A stretch of DNA of 64,000 nt from Billgrantia antri (GCF_019430905.1 NZ_JAHYCA010000003.1:62001-126000), one strand, 5' to 3'; shown: positions 43,384 through 53,167, numbered from the stretch's first letter. Notes: a model not told the origin generated them from the sequence alone. Translations and numbers: made by a program.

Positions 43384-44459
43384 GGTGAATCCTCGTTGCG
43401 ATGCTCGGAGCCATCGACACCGTACAAGGTGCTTCGCTTGTAGCGATCGTTGAGCTCACGCAAGAGTACCATGATCACCGCCGCAGCCGGCAGCGCCAGC
43501 AGCACCCCGGTGAAACCGAACAGGTTGCCACCCGCCAGCACGGCGAAGATGACCGCCACTGGATGCAGACCGATACGGTCTCCCAACAGCTTGGGCTGCA
43601 ACAGGGTGCTTTCGAGAGCTTGCCCGGTGGCGAACACCACCACGACGCCCACCAGCGCGAGCCAAGTGCCGAACTGGAAGAAGGCCACCAGCAGCGCCAC
43701 ACTGATACCGACGATGAAGCCCAGAAACGGCACGATGCTGGCCAGCCCGGCGACCATGCCGATCAGCAGGCCAAAGCGTACGCCGACGAGCGTCAACCCG
43801 AGCGCATAGATGACGCCGAGCGACAGCATGACCAGCAACTGACCACGCAGGAAAGCCGACAGGACTTCGTCGCAACGACGCCCCAGGCGCACTGCATCGG
43901 GCTCCCACTGACGTGGCAGCAGGTCGCGCAGGTTGGCCATCATCCTGTCCCAGTCGAGCAGCAGGTAGAACGTCACCACCGGAATCAGCGCCACGTAGGT
44001 CACCCAGGTGATGAAGGCCATGCCAGAGCGCCCTACCCGACCCAGCAGCTGCGCCGCATACTCCCCCGCATTCTGCCAGTTGCTTGCCAGCGTCTGCTGG
44101 ATGGCATCGAGATCGGCCGTTACGTCGAGCCCCACCCAGTCCTGTAGCTGCGGTGCCAGCACCGTCTGGACCCAAGCGAAGATGCCCGGAATCATCAGGT
44201 TGAACTGGCGAATCTGCTGCATGAGCAAGGGAATCAGTATCAGCAGGGCGATCGCCAGCAGGACCGACATGAGCAGAAACACGGCGCATACCGCCAATGT
44301 GCGCGACAATCCCAACCGCTCGAGTCGATCGGCCAAGGGGTCGCTCAGGTACGCCAGAATCATGCCTGCAATGAACGGCATCAACATTGTCTCCAACTGG
44401 AACAGCAGCCATACCAAGGCCACCACGCCGATCAGGATCCACCACTCTCTGCGCATCAC
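43380..44459 (-). CDS. AI-2E family (PerM-like) membrane permease
   Basis: Inner-membrane protein of 359 residues with about eight helices. [29 protein letters not shown] at the N-terminus and [27 protein letters not shown] in the middle are typical. Members export small molecules or act as Na+/H+ antiporters; the substrate here is unknown. It is divergent from purM and coupled to hda, a gene order shared with Pseudomonas. Confidence 0.88.
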   Translation of the reverse strand: MMRREWWILIGVVALVWLLFQLETMLMPFIAGMILAYLSDPLADRLERLGLSRTLAVCAVFLLMSVLLAIALLILIPLLMQQIRQFNLMIPGIFAWVQTVLAPQLQDWVGLDVTADLDAIQQTLASNWQNAGEYAAQLLGRVGRSGMAFITWVTYVALIPVVTFYLLLDWDRMMANLRDLLPRQWEPDAVRLGRRCDEVLSAFLRGQLLVMLSLGVIYALGLTLVGVRFGLLIGMVAGLASIVPFLGFIVGISVALLVAFFQFGTWLALVGVVVVFATGQALESTLLQPKLLGDRIGLHPVAVIFAVLAGGNLFGFTGVLLALPAAAVIMVLLRELNDRYKRSTLYGVDGSEHRNEDSP

Positions 44460-44621
44460 ACCTCCCTGCGTTCATCGTTCACGGCGTTCACGGCGATGCG
44501 AGCCGTGTTTCGTGATGCTACAATTCCGGCCCGATCTTGCCCACTGCTTTGGCCGCCTGGCGACTCGCCGCCAGGCGCCGGCCAACGGACCACTAACCGC
44601 GTATTTCCTACAGGACAGGCC

Positions 44622-45698
44622 ATGACCGATTCCACCTCTCCCGACAACGCCAAGGCTTCGCTGAGCTACAAGGATGCCGGCGTTGACATCGATGCCGGCA
44701 ATGCCCTGGTCGACCGCATCAAGGGCGTTGCCAAGCGCACCATGCGCCCCGAGGTGATGGGCGGACTGGGTGGCTTCGGCGCACTGTGCCAGCTGCCCTC
44801 CGGCTATCGCGAACCGGTACTGGTCTCCGGCACCGATGGCGTAGGCACCAAGCTGCGTCTGGCCATGGACCTGGGACGGCATGACACCATCGGCATCGAT
44901 CTGGTCGCCATGTGCGTCAATGATCTGGTGGTGGCCGGCGCCGAGCCGCTGTTCTTCCTCGACTACTATGCCACGGGCAAGCTCGATGTGGACATCGCCG
45001 CCGACGTGGTGAGCGGGATTGGTGAAGGCTGCGAGCGTGCCGGCTGTGCGCTGGTCGGCGGCGAGACAGCCGAAATGCCCGGTATGTACGAAGGCAGCGA
45101 CTATGACCTGGCCGGCTTCTGTGTCGGCGTGGTGGAGAAGACCGAGATCCTCGACGGCAGCAAGGTCGGCGAAGGAGACGTGCTGCTGGGCATCGCCTCT
45201 ACCGGAGCCCATTCCAACGGCTACTCGCTGATCCGCAAGATCCTCGAGGTGAGCGGCGCCTCACTGGACACCTCCATCGATGGCCAACCCCTGGGTGATG
45301 CCCTGCTCGCCCCCACCCGCATCTACGTCAAGCCGTTGCTGTCGCTGATCAAGGAGAGCGGCGTAACCGTTCACGCTCTGTCCCACATCACTGGCGGCGG
45401 ACTGCTGGAAAACGTGCCGCGCGTGTTGCCGGAAACGCTGGCTGCACGCATCGACGTGAACAGCTGGACCCGCCCGGAGCTGTTCGACTGGCTGCAGCAG
45501 CAGGGCAACGTCTCGGAGCACGAGATGTATCGCGTGCTCAATTGCGGCATCGGCATGGTCGTCGTCGTTCCTGCTGACCAGGCCGACCAGGCCCGTGCCC
45601 ACCTGCAGGCACAGGGCGAGACGGTCTACCGCATCGGCGAGATCATTGTTCGCAGCGAAGATGAAGAAGCCGTGCAATTGGAGAACCTCGAGGCATGA
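44622..45698 (+). CDS. purM: Phosphoribosylformylglycinamidine cyclo-ligase (AIR synthetase)
   Basis: Enzyme of 358 residues, fifth step of purine synthesis. Blocks [53 protein letters not shown] and [13 protein letters not shown] are typical. ATG 44622 has AGGACAGGCC upstream. The longer in-frame start at 44496 lies in the divergent promoter region. It overlaps purN by the ATGA arrangement. Confidence 0.96.
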   Translation: MTDSTSPDNAKASLSYKDAGVDIDAGNALVDRIKGVAKRTMRPEVMGGLGGFGALCQLPSGYREPVLVSGTDGVGTKLRLAMDLGRHDTIGIDLVAMCVNDLVVAGAEPLFFLDYYATGKLDVDIAADVVSGIGEGCERAGCALVGGETAEMPGMYEGSDYDLAGFCVGVVEKTEILDGSKVGEGDVLLGIASTGAHSNGYSLIRKILEVSGASLDTSIDGQPLGDALLAPTRIYVKPLLSLIKESGVTVHALSHITGGGLLENVPRVLPETLAARIDVNSWTRPELFDWLQQQGNVSEHEMYRVLNCGIGMVVVVPADQADQARAHLQAQGETVYRIGEIIVRSEDEEAVQLENLEA

Positions 45699-46432
45699 GC
45701 GACTACGCCAGCGACACTCTCAACGACCTGACGCCGGAGCCGACCGGCGCGCGCCGGGTCGTGGTGCTGATTTCCGGCAACGGAAGCAATCTGCAGGCGC
45801 TGATAGACGAACAGACCCACGACCGCCTGGGCGGTGAGATCGTTGCGGTGATCTCAAACGTCGCGGATGCCTACGGCCTGCAGCGGGCTCGCGATGCCGG
45901 CATCGATGCTGTGGTGTTGCCCCACGGAGAATACGACAGCCGTGAAGCCTACGATGGCGCCCTGATCAAGGTGATCGAGCGCCACGAGCCGGACCTGGTG
46001 GTGCTGGCCGGCTTCATGCGTATCCTCAGCTCACGCTTCGTGCAGCGCTTTCACGGCCGCATGCTCAATATTCACCCCTCCCTGCTGCCCGCCTATCGCG
46101 GACTCAACACCCACGCCAAGGCACTGGCCGACGGCGTGGCCGAGCACGGCTGCAGCGTGCATTTCGTCACCGAGGAGCTCGATGGCGGCCCGGTGGCAAT
46201 CCAGGCCGTGGTGAACGTGAGCGGGGATGAGACCGAGACCAGCCTCAAGGAGAAGGTGCACACCCGCGAACACCTGATCTACCCCATCGCGGTGAAATGG
46301 TTCCTCGAAGGGCGGCTGCGCCTCGTGGGCGAGACCGCTGTGCTCGACGGCACCCCGCTTCCGCCCCATGGGCTGCGCCTCTCCCACGCCGACGCCGCCG
46401 AAGAACTGGATGAAGATCATGACGACGCATGA
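45695..46432 (+). CDS. purN: Phosphoribosylglycinamide formyltransferase
   Basis: Enzyme of 245 residues using 10-formyl-THF in the third step of purine synthesis. [19 protein letters not shown] binds the substrate phosphate. The catalytic set is Asn and His in [18 protein letters not shown], and Asp in [11 protein letters not shown]. It is about 30 residues longer than the common form: an N-terminal extension of about 19 residues and an acidic C-terminal tail ([12 protein letters not shown]). Coupled to purM by an ATGA overlap. Confidence 0.94.
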   Translation: MSDYASDTLNDLTPEPTGARRVVVLISGNGSNLQALIDEQTHDRLGGEIVAVISNVADAYGLQRARDAGIDAVVLPHGEYDSREAYDGALIKVIERHEPDLVVLAGFMRILSSRFVQRFHGRMLNIHPSLLPAYRGLNTHAKALADGVAEHGCSVHFVTEELDGGPVAIQAVVNVSGDETETSLKEKVHTREHLIYPIAVKWFLEGRLRLVGETAVLDGTPLPPHGLRLSHADAAEELDEDHDDA

Positions 46433-46457
46433 TAGGTGAAGCGCAAAAAAAATTGTA

Positions 46458-46599
46458 AGAAAGCTGGCGATTTATGTCGCGAGCGATGGCAGGCTGATCG
46501 CCGCCGGAGCGCATAAACCGGAGTGTAGCCTGCTACATGAGGATTTTGAGCACCGCCGGCGGTCAGGATGTCGAGCGCAGCAATTAATCGACGCTTTCT
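46458..46599. repeat. Extragenic palindromic element, copy A
   Basis: An imperfect palindrome of about 140 bp fills the gap between convergent purN and dcd. Outer arms AGAAAGC (46458-46464) and GCTTTCT (46593-46599) enclose GC-rich arms near 46497-46510 and 46550-46564, and a central hairpin TGTAGC-CT-GCTACA (46524-46537). The central hairpin is flanked by GGAG and TGAG. The right arm touches the dcd stop. The central part is shared with copy B at 56721-56843. Confidence 0.7.
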
Positions 46600-47165
46600 C
46601 AGGTGCGGGGTAAGGTAACCCCCCTCTGCCCCATATACTTGCCGCCGCGATCCTTGTAGGACGTTTCGCACTCCTCGTCCGACTCCAGGAACAGCATCTG
46701 CGCCACGCCCTCGTTGGCGTAGATCTTGGCCGGCAGGTTGGTGGTGTTGGAGAACTCCAGCGTCACGTGCCCTTCCCACTCGGGCTCCAGTGGCGTCACG
46801 TTGACGATGATGCCGCAGCGGGCATAGGTCGACTTGCCCAGGCAGATGGTCAGCACGCTGCGCGGGATCCGGAAGTACTCCACGGTACGCGCCAGGGCAA
46901 AGGAGTTGGGCGGAATGATGCAGACATCGCCCTTGATGTCGACGAAGCTCTTCTCGTCGAAGGCCTTGGGGTCGACCACCGCCGAATGGATATTCGTGAA
47001 TACCTTGAACTCGTCGGCACAGCGAACGTCGTAGCCGTAGCTGGAGGTACCAAAGGAGATCACCCGCTGATCGTTCACGTAGCGCACCTGATCGGCTTCG
47101 AAGGGTTCGATCATGCCTTCCCGCTCGGCCATGCGGCGGATCCAACTGTCGGGCTTGATGCTCAT
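46599..47165 (-). CDS. dcd: dCTP deaminase
   Basis: Enzyme of 188 residues that deaminates dCTP to dUTP for thymidylate synthesis. [40 protein letters not shown] and [32 protein letters not shown] are all canonical. It stands on its own between an upstream terminator/promoter and the palindromic element that abuts its stop. Confidence 0.96.
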   Translation of the reverse strand: MSIKPDSWIRRMAEREGMIEPFEADQVRYVNDQRVISFGTSSYGYDVRCADEFKVFTNIHSAVVDPKAFDEKSFVDIKGDVCIIPPNSFALARTVEYFRIPRSVLTICLGKSTYARCGIIVNVTPLEPEWEGHVTLEFSNTTNLPAKIYANEGVAQMLFLESDEECETSYKDRGGKYMGQRGVTLPRT

Positions 47166-47182
47166 GGGGCGTCCTGAGAGAA

Positions 47183-47218
47183 ATTATATAGCGTAGGGCC
47201 GCTATCATAGCGGCCCTA
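47183..47218 (-). promoter_or_regulatory. dcd promoter -10 next to the mrp terminator hairpin
   Basis: On the minus strand a 10-bp stem (TAGGGCCGCT with AGCGGCCCTA, 47218-47194) is followed by TATAAT (47188-47183), 18 nt before dcd. The hairpin probably ends the mrp transcript and overlaps the expected -35 of dcd. Confidence 0.5.
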
Positions 47219-47265
47219 GGTGCACTCGTCACGACCAGCGGCCAACGCTCCCGGCCGTGTCGCCC

Positions 47266-48072
47266 TCAATCGCTGAACGAGATGCTCGGCCCTTCGTCGG
47301 GCGACTGCACACTCAGTGCTTCGGCGATCTGTCGCGCCATGTTGCGGAAGGTAGCGCTCACGTCGCCCTCCGGCTCGGCGACCACCGTCGGCCGGCCGCC
47401 GTCGACCTGCTCGCGAATCGACAGGGCCAGCGGCAGCTGACCCAGCACGCGAGTTTCGTACTCGCCCGCGATGCGCTCACCGCCGCCTTCACCGAAGATC
47501 GGCTCGGCATGGCCGCACTGAGAGCATACGTGCAGGCTCATGTTCTCGACCACACCCAGCACCGGCACGTTCACCTTGCGGAACATTTCGATGCCCTTGC
47601 GCGCATCGAGCAGGGCGATGTCCTGTGGCGTCGTCACGATCACGGCTCCATCCACCGGCACCTTCTGCGCCAGCGTCAACTGGATGTCGCCGGTACCCGG
47701 TGGCATGTCGATGAACAGCACGTCGAGATCGTTCCAGGCCGTCTGGGTCAGCAATTGCTGGAAGGCTCCTGCCACCATCGGCCCGCGCCACACCATGGGT
47801 TCGCGCGTATCGACCATGAAGGCCATCGACATGGCTTGCACGCCGTGCATTTCCAGCGGCCGGAACTTGTTCTCGCCGGCCTGCTGAGGCTTCACGCCTT
47901 CCGGCACGCCCAACATCTGGGCCTGGCTGGGGCCATGGATGTCGGCATCGAGGATCCCCACCCGAAAGCCCTCGGCCACCATGGCCAGCGCCAGGTTCAC
48001 GGTGACGGTGGATTTCCCTACCCCACCCTTTCCGGATGCCACGGCCACGATATGCTTGACCCCTTCGATCAC
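47266..48072 (-). CDS. apbC: Mrp/NBP35-type iron-sulfur carrier ATPase
   Basis: P-loop ATPase of 268 residues that carries and delivers Fe-S clusters. The deviant Walker A is AVASGKGGVGKSTVTVNLA. The switch regions are ILDADIHGPSQAQMLG and FIDMPPGTGDIQL. The cluster-binding pair is in HVCSQCGHAEPIFGEGGG. The N-terminal MIP18/DUF59 domain found in many bacterial Mrp proteins is missing; the protein starts right at the ATPase. It is not obviously in an operon. Confidence 0.92.
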   Translation of the reverse strand: MIEGVKHIVAVASGKGGVGKSTVTVNLALAMVAEGFRVGILDADIHGPSQAQMLGVPEGVKPQQAGENKFRPLEMHGVQAMSMAFMVDTREPMVWRGPMVAGAFQQLLTQTAWNDLDVLFIDMPPGTGDIQLTLAQKVPVDGAVIVTTPQDIALLDARKGIEMFRKVNVPVLGVVENMSLHVCSQCGHAEPIFGEGGGERIAGEYETRVLGQLPLALSIREQVDGGRPTVVAEPEGDVSATFRNMARQIAEALSVQSPDEGPSISFSD

Positions 48073-48185
48073 GTTTGTCTCCTTGCATGGTTACCTATGG
48101 CAGCGCACTTGCACCTGTCACGACAGTATACGCCTCGATGTCGGTGATCGAGTGGTATATCCGACACCACGCATGCCTGAAACCG

Positions 48186-48213
48186 CATGCGGCGAGCCGT
48201 AGCTCGCCGCATG
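48186..48213 (-). terminator. Hairpin after the coiled-coil gene
   Basis: A perfect 12-bp stem (CATGCGGCGAGC with GCTCGCCGCATG, 4-nt loop), 16 nt after the stop on the minus strand. The T-tract is short, so termination strength is uncertain. Confidence 0.6.
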
Positions 48214-48229
48214 GCCGCCTCCGATGCGA

Positions 48230-49375
48230 TCAGTTCCTTTCGGCGTCGGCAGGGGCTTCCTGTTGTGGTTGATCCTCCTGCTGCGCCTGGACTTCGCGTT
48301 GCTGTCCCTCCTGCTGCGCCTGGCCTTCGCGATGCTGGCCCTCCTGCTGCGCCTGGCCTTCGCGTTGCTGGCCCTCTTGTTGCGCCTGGCCTTGCTCAGA
48401 AGGCTCGTTCTGCAGCTCCAGCTCGGCAAGGGCCTCACGCCACTGAACCAGCTGCGATTCGATCTGCTGCAACTGCTGCCGGCGCCGTTCCAGGCGAGAC
48501 TGGAGCTCTTCGAGTTCCTTGCGTCCCGACTCGATTTCGGCAGTCAGCTGTTCATGCTCCTGGCGCGCAGCTTCCGTTTCGGTCACCACGTTGTCGCGCT
48601 CATCTTGCAAATCGCCGACTTCGCTTTCCACCTCGCTACGCAAGGTCTGGAGGGCTTCGATATCGCTCTCTAGCGCATCGAGCGTCTGCTGGCGCTCGTC
48701 GATCGCCTGCGTGAGCGTATCGAGGCGCTGTTCGGCAGACTCGGCCTCTTCACGCAATTGGCCCAACTCGTTGGTAACCTGTTCGCGTTCGGCCTCGGCC
48801 TGCTGGCGCTCTTCAACGGCCTGTTGTTGGGCGGCCTCGGTTTCCTGCAGCCGCTGCTCGGCCTCCTGGCGAGCCGTTTCGGCCTCTTCGCGTGCCTGTT
48901 GCACGGCTTGGTAGTCATCGCGCAGCGCCGTGAGATTCTCCTCCATCTCGGCCTGCTCGCCGCGGCGCGACTCGAGCTCGCTCTCCAGCGTCGCCTGCTG
49001 CTCCTGCAGATCCGCGAGTCGGCTTTCCGCTTCGCCGGCCTCGGCCTCGAGACGATCGATCTCGTCGCGAGCCGCCTGTCGCTCCTCTGCCATGGCGGCC
49101 TCCACTGACTGGCGCTCCTCCTCGAGTTCGGTCAAGCGCCTCTGTAACGTCTCGACATTCTCTCCGGCCTGATTGCGCTCATTGAGTTCTGCAAGCAGGT
49201 CCTGATGTTCACCCTCGACCGACGACAGCTGCTCTTCGAGCGCTTGACTGCGCTCGCGATGATCGCTCGCACTGTTGTGAGCAAAGATTGCCCAGATGAT
49301 GGCAAGCACTGCCACGGCAGCCAGGGCCATGACGCGCTTATCCTTGTAGAGTGGGCTCTCGGGTGTCTCCGACAT
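48230..49375 (-). CDS. Single-pass membrane coiled-coil protein with Gln-rich repeat tail
   Basis: Protein of 381 residues that I cannot assign to a family. One membrane helix near residues 15-32 (VMALAAVAVLAIIWAIFA) is followed by about 270 residues of Glu/Gln/Arg-rich coiled coil. This places a long rod probably in the periplasm. The C-terminal 50 residues are low complexity, built on an 11-residue unit (GQAQQEGQQRE). Such rods often act as spacers or scaffolds at the envelope. The repetitive DNA invites copy-number change. Confidence 0.75.
   Translation of the reverse strand: MSETPESPLYKDKRVMALAAVAVLAIIWAIFAHNSASDHRERSQALEEQLSSVEGEHQDLLAELNERNQAGENVETLQRRLTELEEERQSVEAAMAEERQAARDEIDRLEAEAGEAESRLADLQEQQATLESELESRRGEQAEMEENLTALRDDYQAVQQAREEAETARQEAEQRLQETEAAQQQAVEERQQAEAEREQVTNELGQLREEAESAEQRLDTLTQAIDERQQTLDALESDIEALQTLRSEVESEVGDLQDERDNVVTETEAARQEHEQLTAEIESGRKELEELQSRLERRRQQLQQIESQLVQWREALAELELQNEPSEQGQAQQEGQQREGQAQQEGQHREGQAQQEGQQREVQAQQEDQPQQEAPADAERN
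48269..48391 (-). repeat. 33-bp tandem coding repeat
   Basis: Three full copies and one partial copy of an 11-codon unit encoding GQAQQEGQ[Q/H]RE lie in the tail of the coiled-coil gene. Since the unit is a multiple of three, expansion or loss keeps the frame. Confidence 0.85.
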
Positions 49376-49545
49376 GGGCTAGACCTCCAGATGGTCCGTC
49401 AGTGCCGCCGCCGGAAGGCGACAGCCGCGTATAGAAGTGCTGACCTCCGCTCCCTCCTCAGCATACATAGCGATCCCCCGAGGCGAAAGGAAGCGGCTGA
49501 GCGGGGCTCGGCCCCGCACACTGCATCAACCGAGCCCGTTCCTGT

Positions 49546-50145
49546 TCAGGGCGTCTCGAGCCGCCAACGGGACCACCAGGATGAGCCCAGCACCTCCATG
49601 TCCAGTGCACGCAGCCAGCGTGCTACGACCAGATTCGACTGATGAACGGCGGAATAGCGGCGCGGATAGGGCACGAACTCGAGTCCGAACTCTTCACTCG
49701 ACACGGGCTCGACGCCGGCTCGCTCGAAGTGCCGATCGAGACGCCGCCGCAGACTCAGGACTCGCCTGGCCTCGGCCCGCAGAGGGTAGACTTCGTCCAG
49801 TCCCTCCGGTGCCAGTCGATGAAACTGATCGGGCGATTCTATCCGTGGATATTCGCCACGCCCCAAACCTGACGCGGTGGGCCACAGCATGGCTGCGATC
49901 CCGGCCGAAAAGTGGCGATGCCCTTCGACGTACCAACGCCATTCTCCGTAGCTGTAGCGGACCACACCACCCTCCTCGCGCGGCAGAACCAGGCTGGAGT
50001 GGCGACCGTGATCGAGCAAATAGACATCGACAGGACGGGTAAGCGAATGGGGCTCGGGCGGCATGACACGAGCGAAGCAGCCGGCCAGCAGCAGCATGCT
50101 CAACCCCGCCCCCAGCCAGCGTAGCCAACCGCGTCGATTGCCCAT
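49546..50145 (-). CDS. Lipoprotein resembling the DUF2459 family
   Basis: Protein of about 199 residues with a signal peptide and lipobox LLAG-C near residue 23. The core has VDVYLLDHGRHSSLVLPREE, RYSYGEWRWYVEGHRHFS and the late SNLVVARWLRALDMEVLG. This resembles DUF2459/TIGR02117-type proteins, a family noted near some urease regions. The function is unknown. ATG 50145 gives the normal signal peptide; 50175 would place charged residues before it. The urease cluster begins 1.6 kb downstream in coordinates, but the link is only suggestive. Confidence 0.55.
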   Translation of the reverse strand: MGNRRGWLRWLGAGLSMLLLAGCFARVMPPEPHSLTRPVDVYLLDHGRHSSLVLPREEGGVVRYSYGEWRWYVEGHRHFSAGIAAMLWPTASGLGRGEYPRIESPDQFHRLAPEGLDEVYPLRAEARRVLSLRRRLDRHFERAGVEPVSSEEFGLEFVPYPRRYSAVHQSNLVVARWLRALDMEVLGSSWWSRWRLETP

Positions 50146-50232
50146 CGCTTGCTTTTCCCCGGGGTCATGCTGCAAGGCTAGGCCTCAAATGGGATGAGGC
50201 TTCACAATGTCGCCCAACAGTGGGCATTGGGC

Positions 50233-50307
50233 CTAGCGCAATCCCAGCATCGACAAGATGAAAAGCACCACCACGATCAAACCAATGATATAGATGATAT
50301 TGCGCAT
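50233..50307 (-). CDS. 24-residue small membrane peptide
   Basis: A very short gene with a strong ribosome-binding site (AAGGAG, 6 nt before the ATG). The product starts MRNIIYIIGLIVVVLF and ends in SMLGLR: one membrane helix with a basic residue at each end. No partner gene overlaps it. The strong Shine-Dalgarno sequence and clean helix argue that it is translated. The function is unknown. The rest of the 50146-50480 gap holds nothing else I can support. Confidence 0.65.
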   Translation of the reverse strand: MRNIIYIIGLIVVVLFILSMLGLR

Positions 50308-50480
50308 ACAGCTCTCCTTGCTGTTCGTTTCAGAAGGGACACGGCAGTCAGCGGGTACCGTCAGCTCCAGTGTAGCGGACGTGTGCCAGGCATCCAGTGA
50401 ACCTATAGACTTGTCGCTATCGGCCAGCCCGAATACCTTAACCAGCAGGACGCCAACCGGTACACGGAGGGAACCTCGCC

Positions 50481-51404
50481 ATGTCTCGAGATCACAGGGT
50501 GCAGCGGGACATGGTCACGCTGTTCCCGCATACTGCGGCTTTCCTGTGGCGAGTCCTGTGCGCTTTCCTGCGCAACCGAGGTATCTTGTTGGCTGGTGGC
50601 GTCGGCTACAACATCCTGCTCTCCATCGTACCGCTGTTTGCTCTACTCGCCGTACTGCTGACCCAGATCGTCGATGAAGTCGTGTTGCTGGAAGTGCTGA
50701 GCGTTCAGGTAGCTCACCTCGCACCCGCCCATGCCGAGGCATTGATGGAGGCAGTGCGCGCCCTGCTGGAGTCGCGTGACGTGATCGGCCTGTTCGGCAT
50801 CCTGACGCTGTTGATCTTCAGTTCCTTCGTCTTTCGCATGCTGGAGGATGCACTAGCGATCATCTTCCACACGCCGGAAGCGCACCCCAAACGCCGGATC
50901 TGGGTATCGGTGCTGCTGCCCTACCTGTTCATGCTGGTGCTGGGGGCGGGGTTGCTGGCTCTCACCTTGATGGTATCCCTGGCCGAGGCAATCGGCACCT
51001 TGTGGCGGTTGGTACTTGGCCGCGACATGCCCTTTTCCGGCCTCTCCGAGCCGCTACTCAACCTTTTCAGCTTCCTCGGAGTCTTCCTGCTGTTCAGCGC
51101 CATCTACAAGGTCCTGCCCGTCGTGAAGATAGCCTTGAAGAGGGCTCTGGTTGGCGGCTTCGTCGCTGCCCTGCTGTGGGAAGGGATCCGTTTCCTGCTG
51201 ATGTTCTATTTTCTCAACGTCTCGCTGGTCAACGTGGTCTATGGCTCGCTGGCCACGCTGATCGTGATACTACTCACGCTCGAGGCGGGTGCCGTCATCG
51301 TGCTGCTTGGCGCCCAGATCATCGCCGAGCTCGAGTACAATGCCCGCCGCGGCCTGCCGTGGTATGTCGATCCGCGGCGGCAGGCTGTGACCCATGTGGA
51401 TTAG
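50481..51404 (+). CDS. YihY/UPF0761 family inner-membrane protein
   Basis: Protein of 307 residues with about six membrane helices. LLAGGVGYNILLSIVPLFALLAVL near the start, and KRALVGGFVAALLWEGIRFLLMFYFLN then YGSLATLIVILLTLEAGAVIVLLGAQI near the end, are family hallmarks (formerly mis-named RNase BN/BrkB). The transport role of the family is not settled. GGAGGG precedes the ATG. It converges on the LapA-like gene with 8 bp between stops. Confidence 0.9.
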   Translation: MSRDHRVQRDMVTLFPHTAAFLWRVLCAFLRNRGILLAGGVGYNILLSIVPLFALLAVLLTQIVDEVVLLEVLSVQVAHLAPAHAEALMEAVRALLESRDVIGLFGILTLLIFSSFVFRMLEDALAIIFHTPEAHPKRRIWVSVLLPYLFMLVLGAGLLALTLMVSLAEAIGTLWRLVLGRDMPFSGLSEPLLNLFSFLGVFLLFSAIYKVLPVVKIALKRALVGGFVAALLWEGIRFLLMFYFLNVSLVNVVYGSLATLIVILLTLEAGAVIVLLGAQIIAELEYNARRGLPWYVDPRRQAVTHVD

Positions 51405-51412
51405 ATACAATC

Positions 51413-51631
51413 TCAATGATGGGGGCGACGCCTGCGCAGTCGGCTCAACAACTGAAACAGCGCCTTGCCGCTGACCATGCCAAGCACGTAGATGACGAGC
51501 AGTAGCAACGCCAACGGCATGCGGGCACTCCAGGTCAAGAAACGCACCTCGACCAAGGCGATGTTTTGCACGAAGAGAATCGCGACCAGTAGCGTGATGA
51601 TGATCTTGACCGCCAGCATGAGCGTATCCAT
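51413..51631 (-). CDS. LapA-like small membrane protein (DUF1049)
   Basis: Protein of 72 residues with two membrane helices (IIITLLVAILFVQNIALVEVRFL and PLALLLLVIYVLGMVSG) and a basic C-terminus (RLRRRRPHH). The layout fits the lipopolysaccharide-assembly LapA/YciS group, which helps control LPS synthesis in E. coli. AAAGGAG precedes ATG 51631; an upstream in-frame ATG at 51793 is rejected because that stretch is not family-like. The usual partner lapB is not here. Confidence 0.72.
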   Translation of the reverse strand: MDTLMLAVKIIITLLVAILFVQNIALVEVRFLTWSARMPLALLLLVIYVLGMVSGKALFQLLSRLRRRRPHH

Positions 51632-51723
51632 GCGCACTCCTTTATCGTGTTGCTTATTCAAGCTGGGCAGTGGAAGGTTGCCTGTCAACTTGAGCCAACT
51701 AGCGGTGGCTGCCAGGACGATAC

Positions 51724-51741
51724 GCCCGGCTAACGCCGGGC
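51724..51741 (-). terminator. Short hairpin at the end of the urease operon
   Basis: A 7-bp perfect stem (GCCCGGC with GCCGGGC, loop of 4) 30 nt after hupE. It lacks a clear T-run. Confidence 0.4.
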
Positions 51742-51770
51742 ATGCAGGAGGGAGCATTGGCGGTTCGCAA

Positions 51771-52373
51771 TCAGCCGAAAGCGAACAGTGCACCAGCAGC
51801 GGCTATCAGAGCGCCCAGCGCCCGCAGGAAGCGATTCTCACGAGCCATCAGCAACGCCCCCGTCGCACGACCCGCATAGGCGATGGCAAGTGTCGCCAAG
51901 GTGAAACCAGCCAGGTACGCCAGCATCGAGGCGCCATGTGGCATCTCGCTGCCATGGGCATGGCCGTGGAAGAGCATGAACAGCACCACCACGCCGGCGC
52001 CAATGGCAGAGGGCAGCTTGACCAGTGCGGCGACCAATACGCCGGCCAGCAGTACCGACAGGGCGATGCCGAATTCCACCCCCGGAAGCGCGAAGCCGCC
52101 CCAGGCCAGGCCAGCCCCCAGTAGCATGCCGCCCGCGGCGAGCAGTGGCGCGACAAGGCTGAAGGCACGACCCTGGCGCAGGCTCCAAAGCCCCACTGCC
52201 AGCATCGCCAGCAAATGATCGAATCCCAGCAACGGGTGGGCCAGACCGGCGGCAAAGCCGCTGCCATGGGTATGGTCATGGCCCGGGTGGCCAACGGCCA
52301 GGCCCGCGACCAGCAGCATGAGGGGGGCGCCGGCCAGTGCCAGGCGCGCAGCGGTAGAAGGACGGTTCTTCAT
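51771..52373 (-). CDS. hupE: HupE/UreJ nickel permease-like protein
   Basis: Membrane protein of 200 residues with a signal-like N-terminus and about six helices. The metal-binding HPGHDHTHG follows the signal, then HPLLGFDHLLAMLAVGLWS, and the late LFMLFHGHAHGSEMPHG. HupE/UreJ proteins bring in nickel for urease or hydrogenase. Its place as last gene after ureG supports a urease role. It may also be called ureJ. Confidence 0.9.
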   Translation of the reverse strand: MKNRPSTAARLALAGAPLMLLVAGLAVGHPGHDHTHGSGFAAGLAHPLLGFDHLLAMLAVGLWSLRQGRAFSLVAPLLAAGGMLLGAGLAWGGFALPGVEFGIALSVLLAGVLVAALVKLPSAIGAGVVVLFMLFHGHAHGSEMPHGASMLAYLAGFTLATLAIAYAGRATGALLMARENRFLRALGALIAAAGALFAFG

Positions 52374-52413
52374 GGTGGCGATCTCCTTGCCGATGAGGAA
52401 AACGGGTTTGAGC

Positions 52414-53052
52414 TCAAGCGTTGGCAGGCTGGGTCTGGGGTCGGCGCTCAGGCAGCATGCCGCGGTCGAGAATGAAGCGGATGATCTCCTCGAGACCCAC
52501 GCCGTCGTAGAGATTGGTGAAGACGAACGGGCGCTCGCCGCGCATTGTCTTCGAGTCGCGCTCCATCACCTCCAGCGAGGCGTGAACCTGCTCGGCGATG
52601 TCGATCTTGTTGATGATCAGCAGATCCGACTTGGTGATGCCGGGCCCGCCCTTGCGCGGGATCTTGTCGCCGGCGGAGACGTCGATCACGTAGAGGGTCA
52701 GGTCGGAGAGCTCGGGGCTGAAGGTGGCCGAGAGGTTGTCGCCGCCGGACTCCACCAGCACCAGTTCGAGGCCCGGATGGCGCCCCTGCAGCTCGTCGAT
52801 GGCAGCGAGGTTCATCGAGGCATCCTCGCGAATCGCCGTGTGCGGGCAACCGCCGGTCTCCACGCCGAGAATACGGTCGGCCGGCAGCGCCTCGTGGCGC
52901 AGCAGGAAATCGGCATCCTCGCGGGTGTAGATATCGTTGGTGACCACGGCGATGTCATAGTGGTCGCGCAGCGCCAGGCACAGCTGCTTGAGCAGGGCCG
53001 TCTTGCCGGAGCCAACCGGGCCGCCGACACCGACGCGTAGGCAATGTGTCAT
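52414..53052 (-). CDS. ureG: Urease accessory GTPase UreG
   Basis: GTPase of 212 residues that delivers nickel to urease. The P-loop is [19 protein letters not shown]. The nickel-binding Cys-Pro-His is in [19 protein letters not shown], and the base-specificity motif is [13 protein letters not shown]. It follows ureF after 115 nt. The whole UreDFG complex is encoded in this cluster. Confidence 0.96.
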   Translation of the reverse strand: MTHCLRVGVGGPVGSGKTALLKQLCLALRDHYDIAVVTNDIYTREDADFLLRHEALPADRILGVETGGCPHTAIREDASMNLAAIDELQGRHPGLELVLVESGGDNLSATFSPELSDLTLYVIDVSAGDKIPRKGGPGITKSDLLIINKIDIAEQVHASLEVMERDSKTMRGERPFVFTNLYDGVGLEEIIRFILDRGMLPERRPQTQPANA

Positions 53053-53167
53053 GTCGTTACTCCTCGTTCATTCTTGAATGCAGCATGCCTGGACATGGGA
53101 ACACGCCGGCTCACCATGTCCCTGCTGCGTCATGTATTCATTCACCTGACGCCACGGTTCATCGCAA

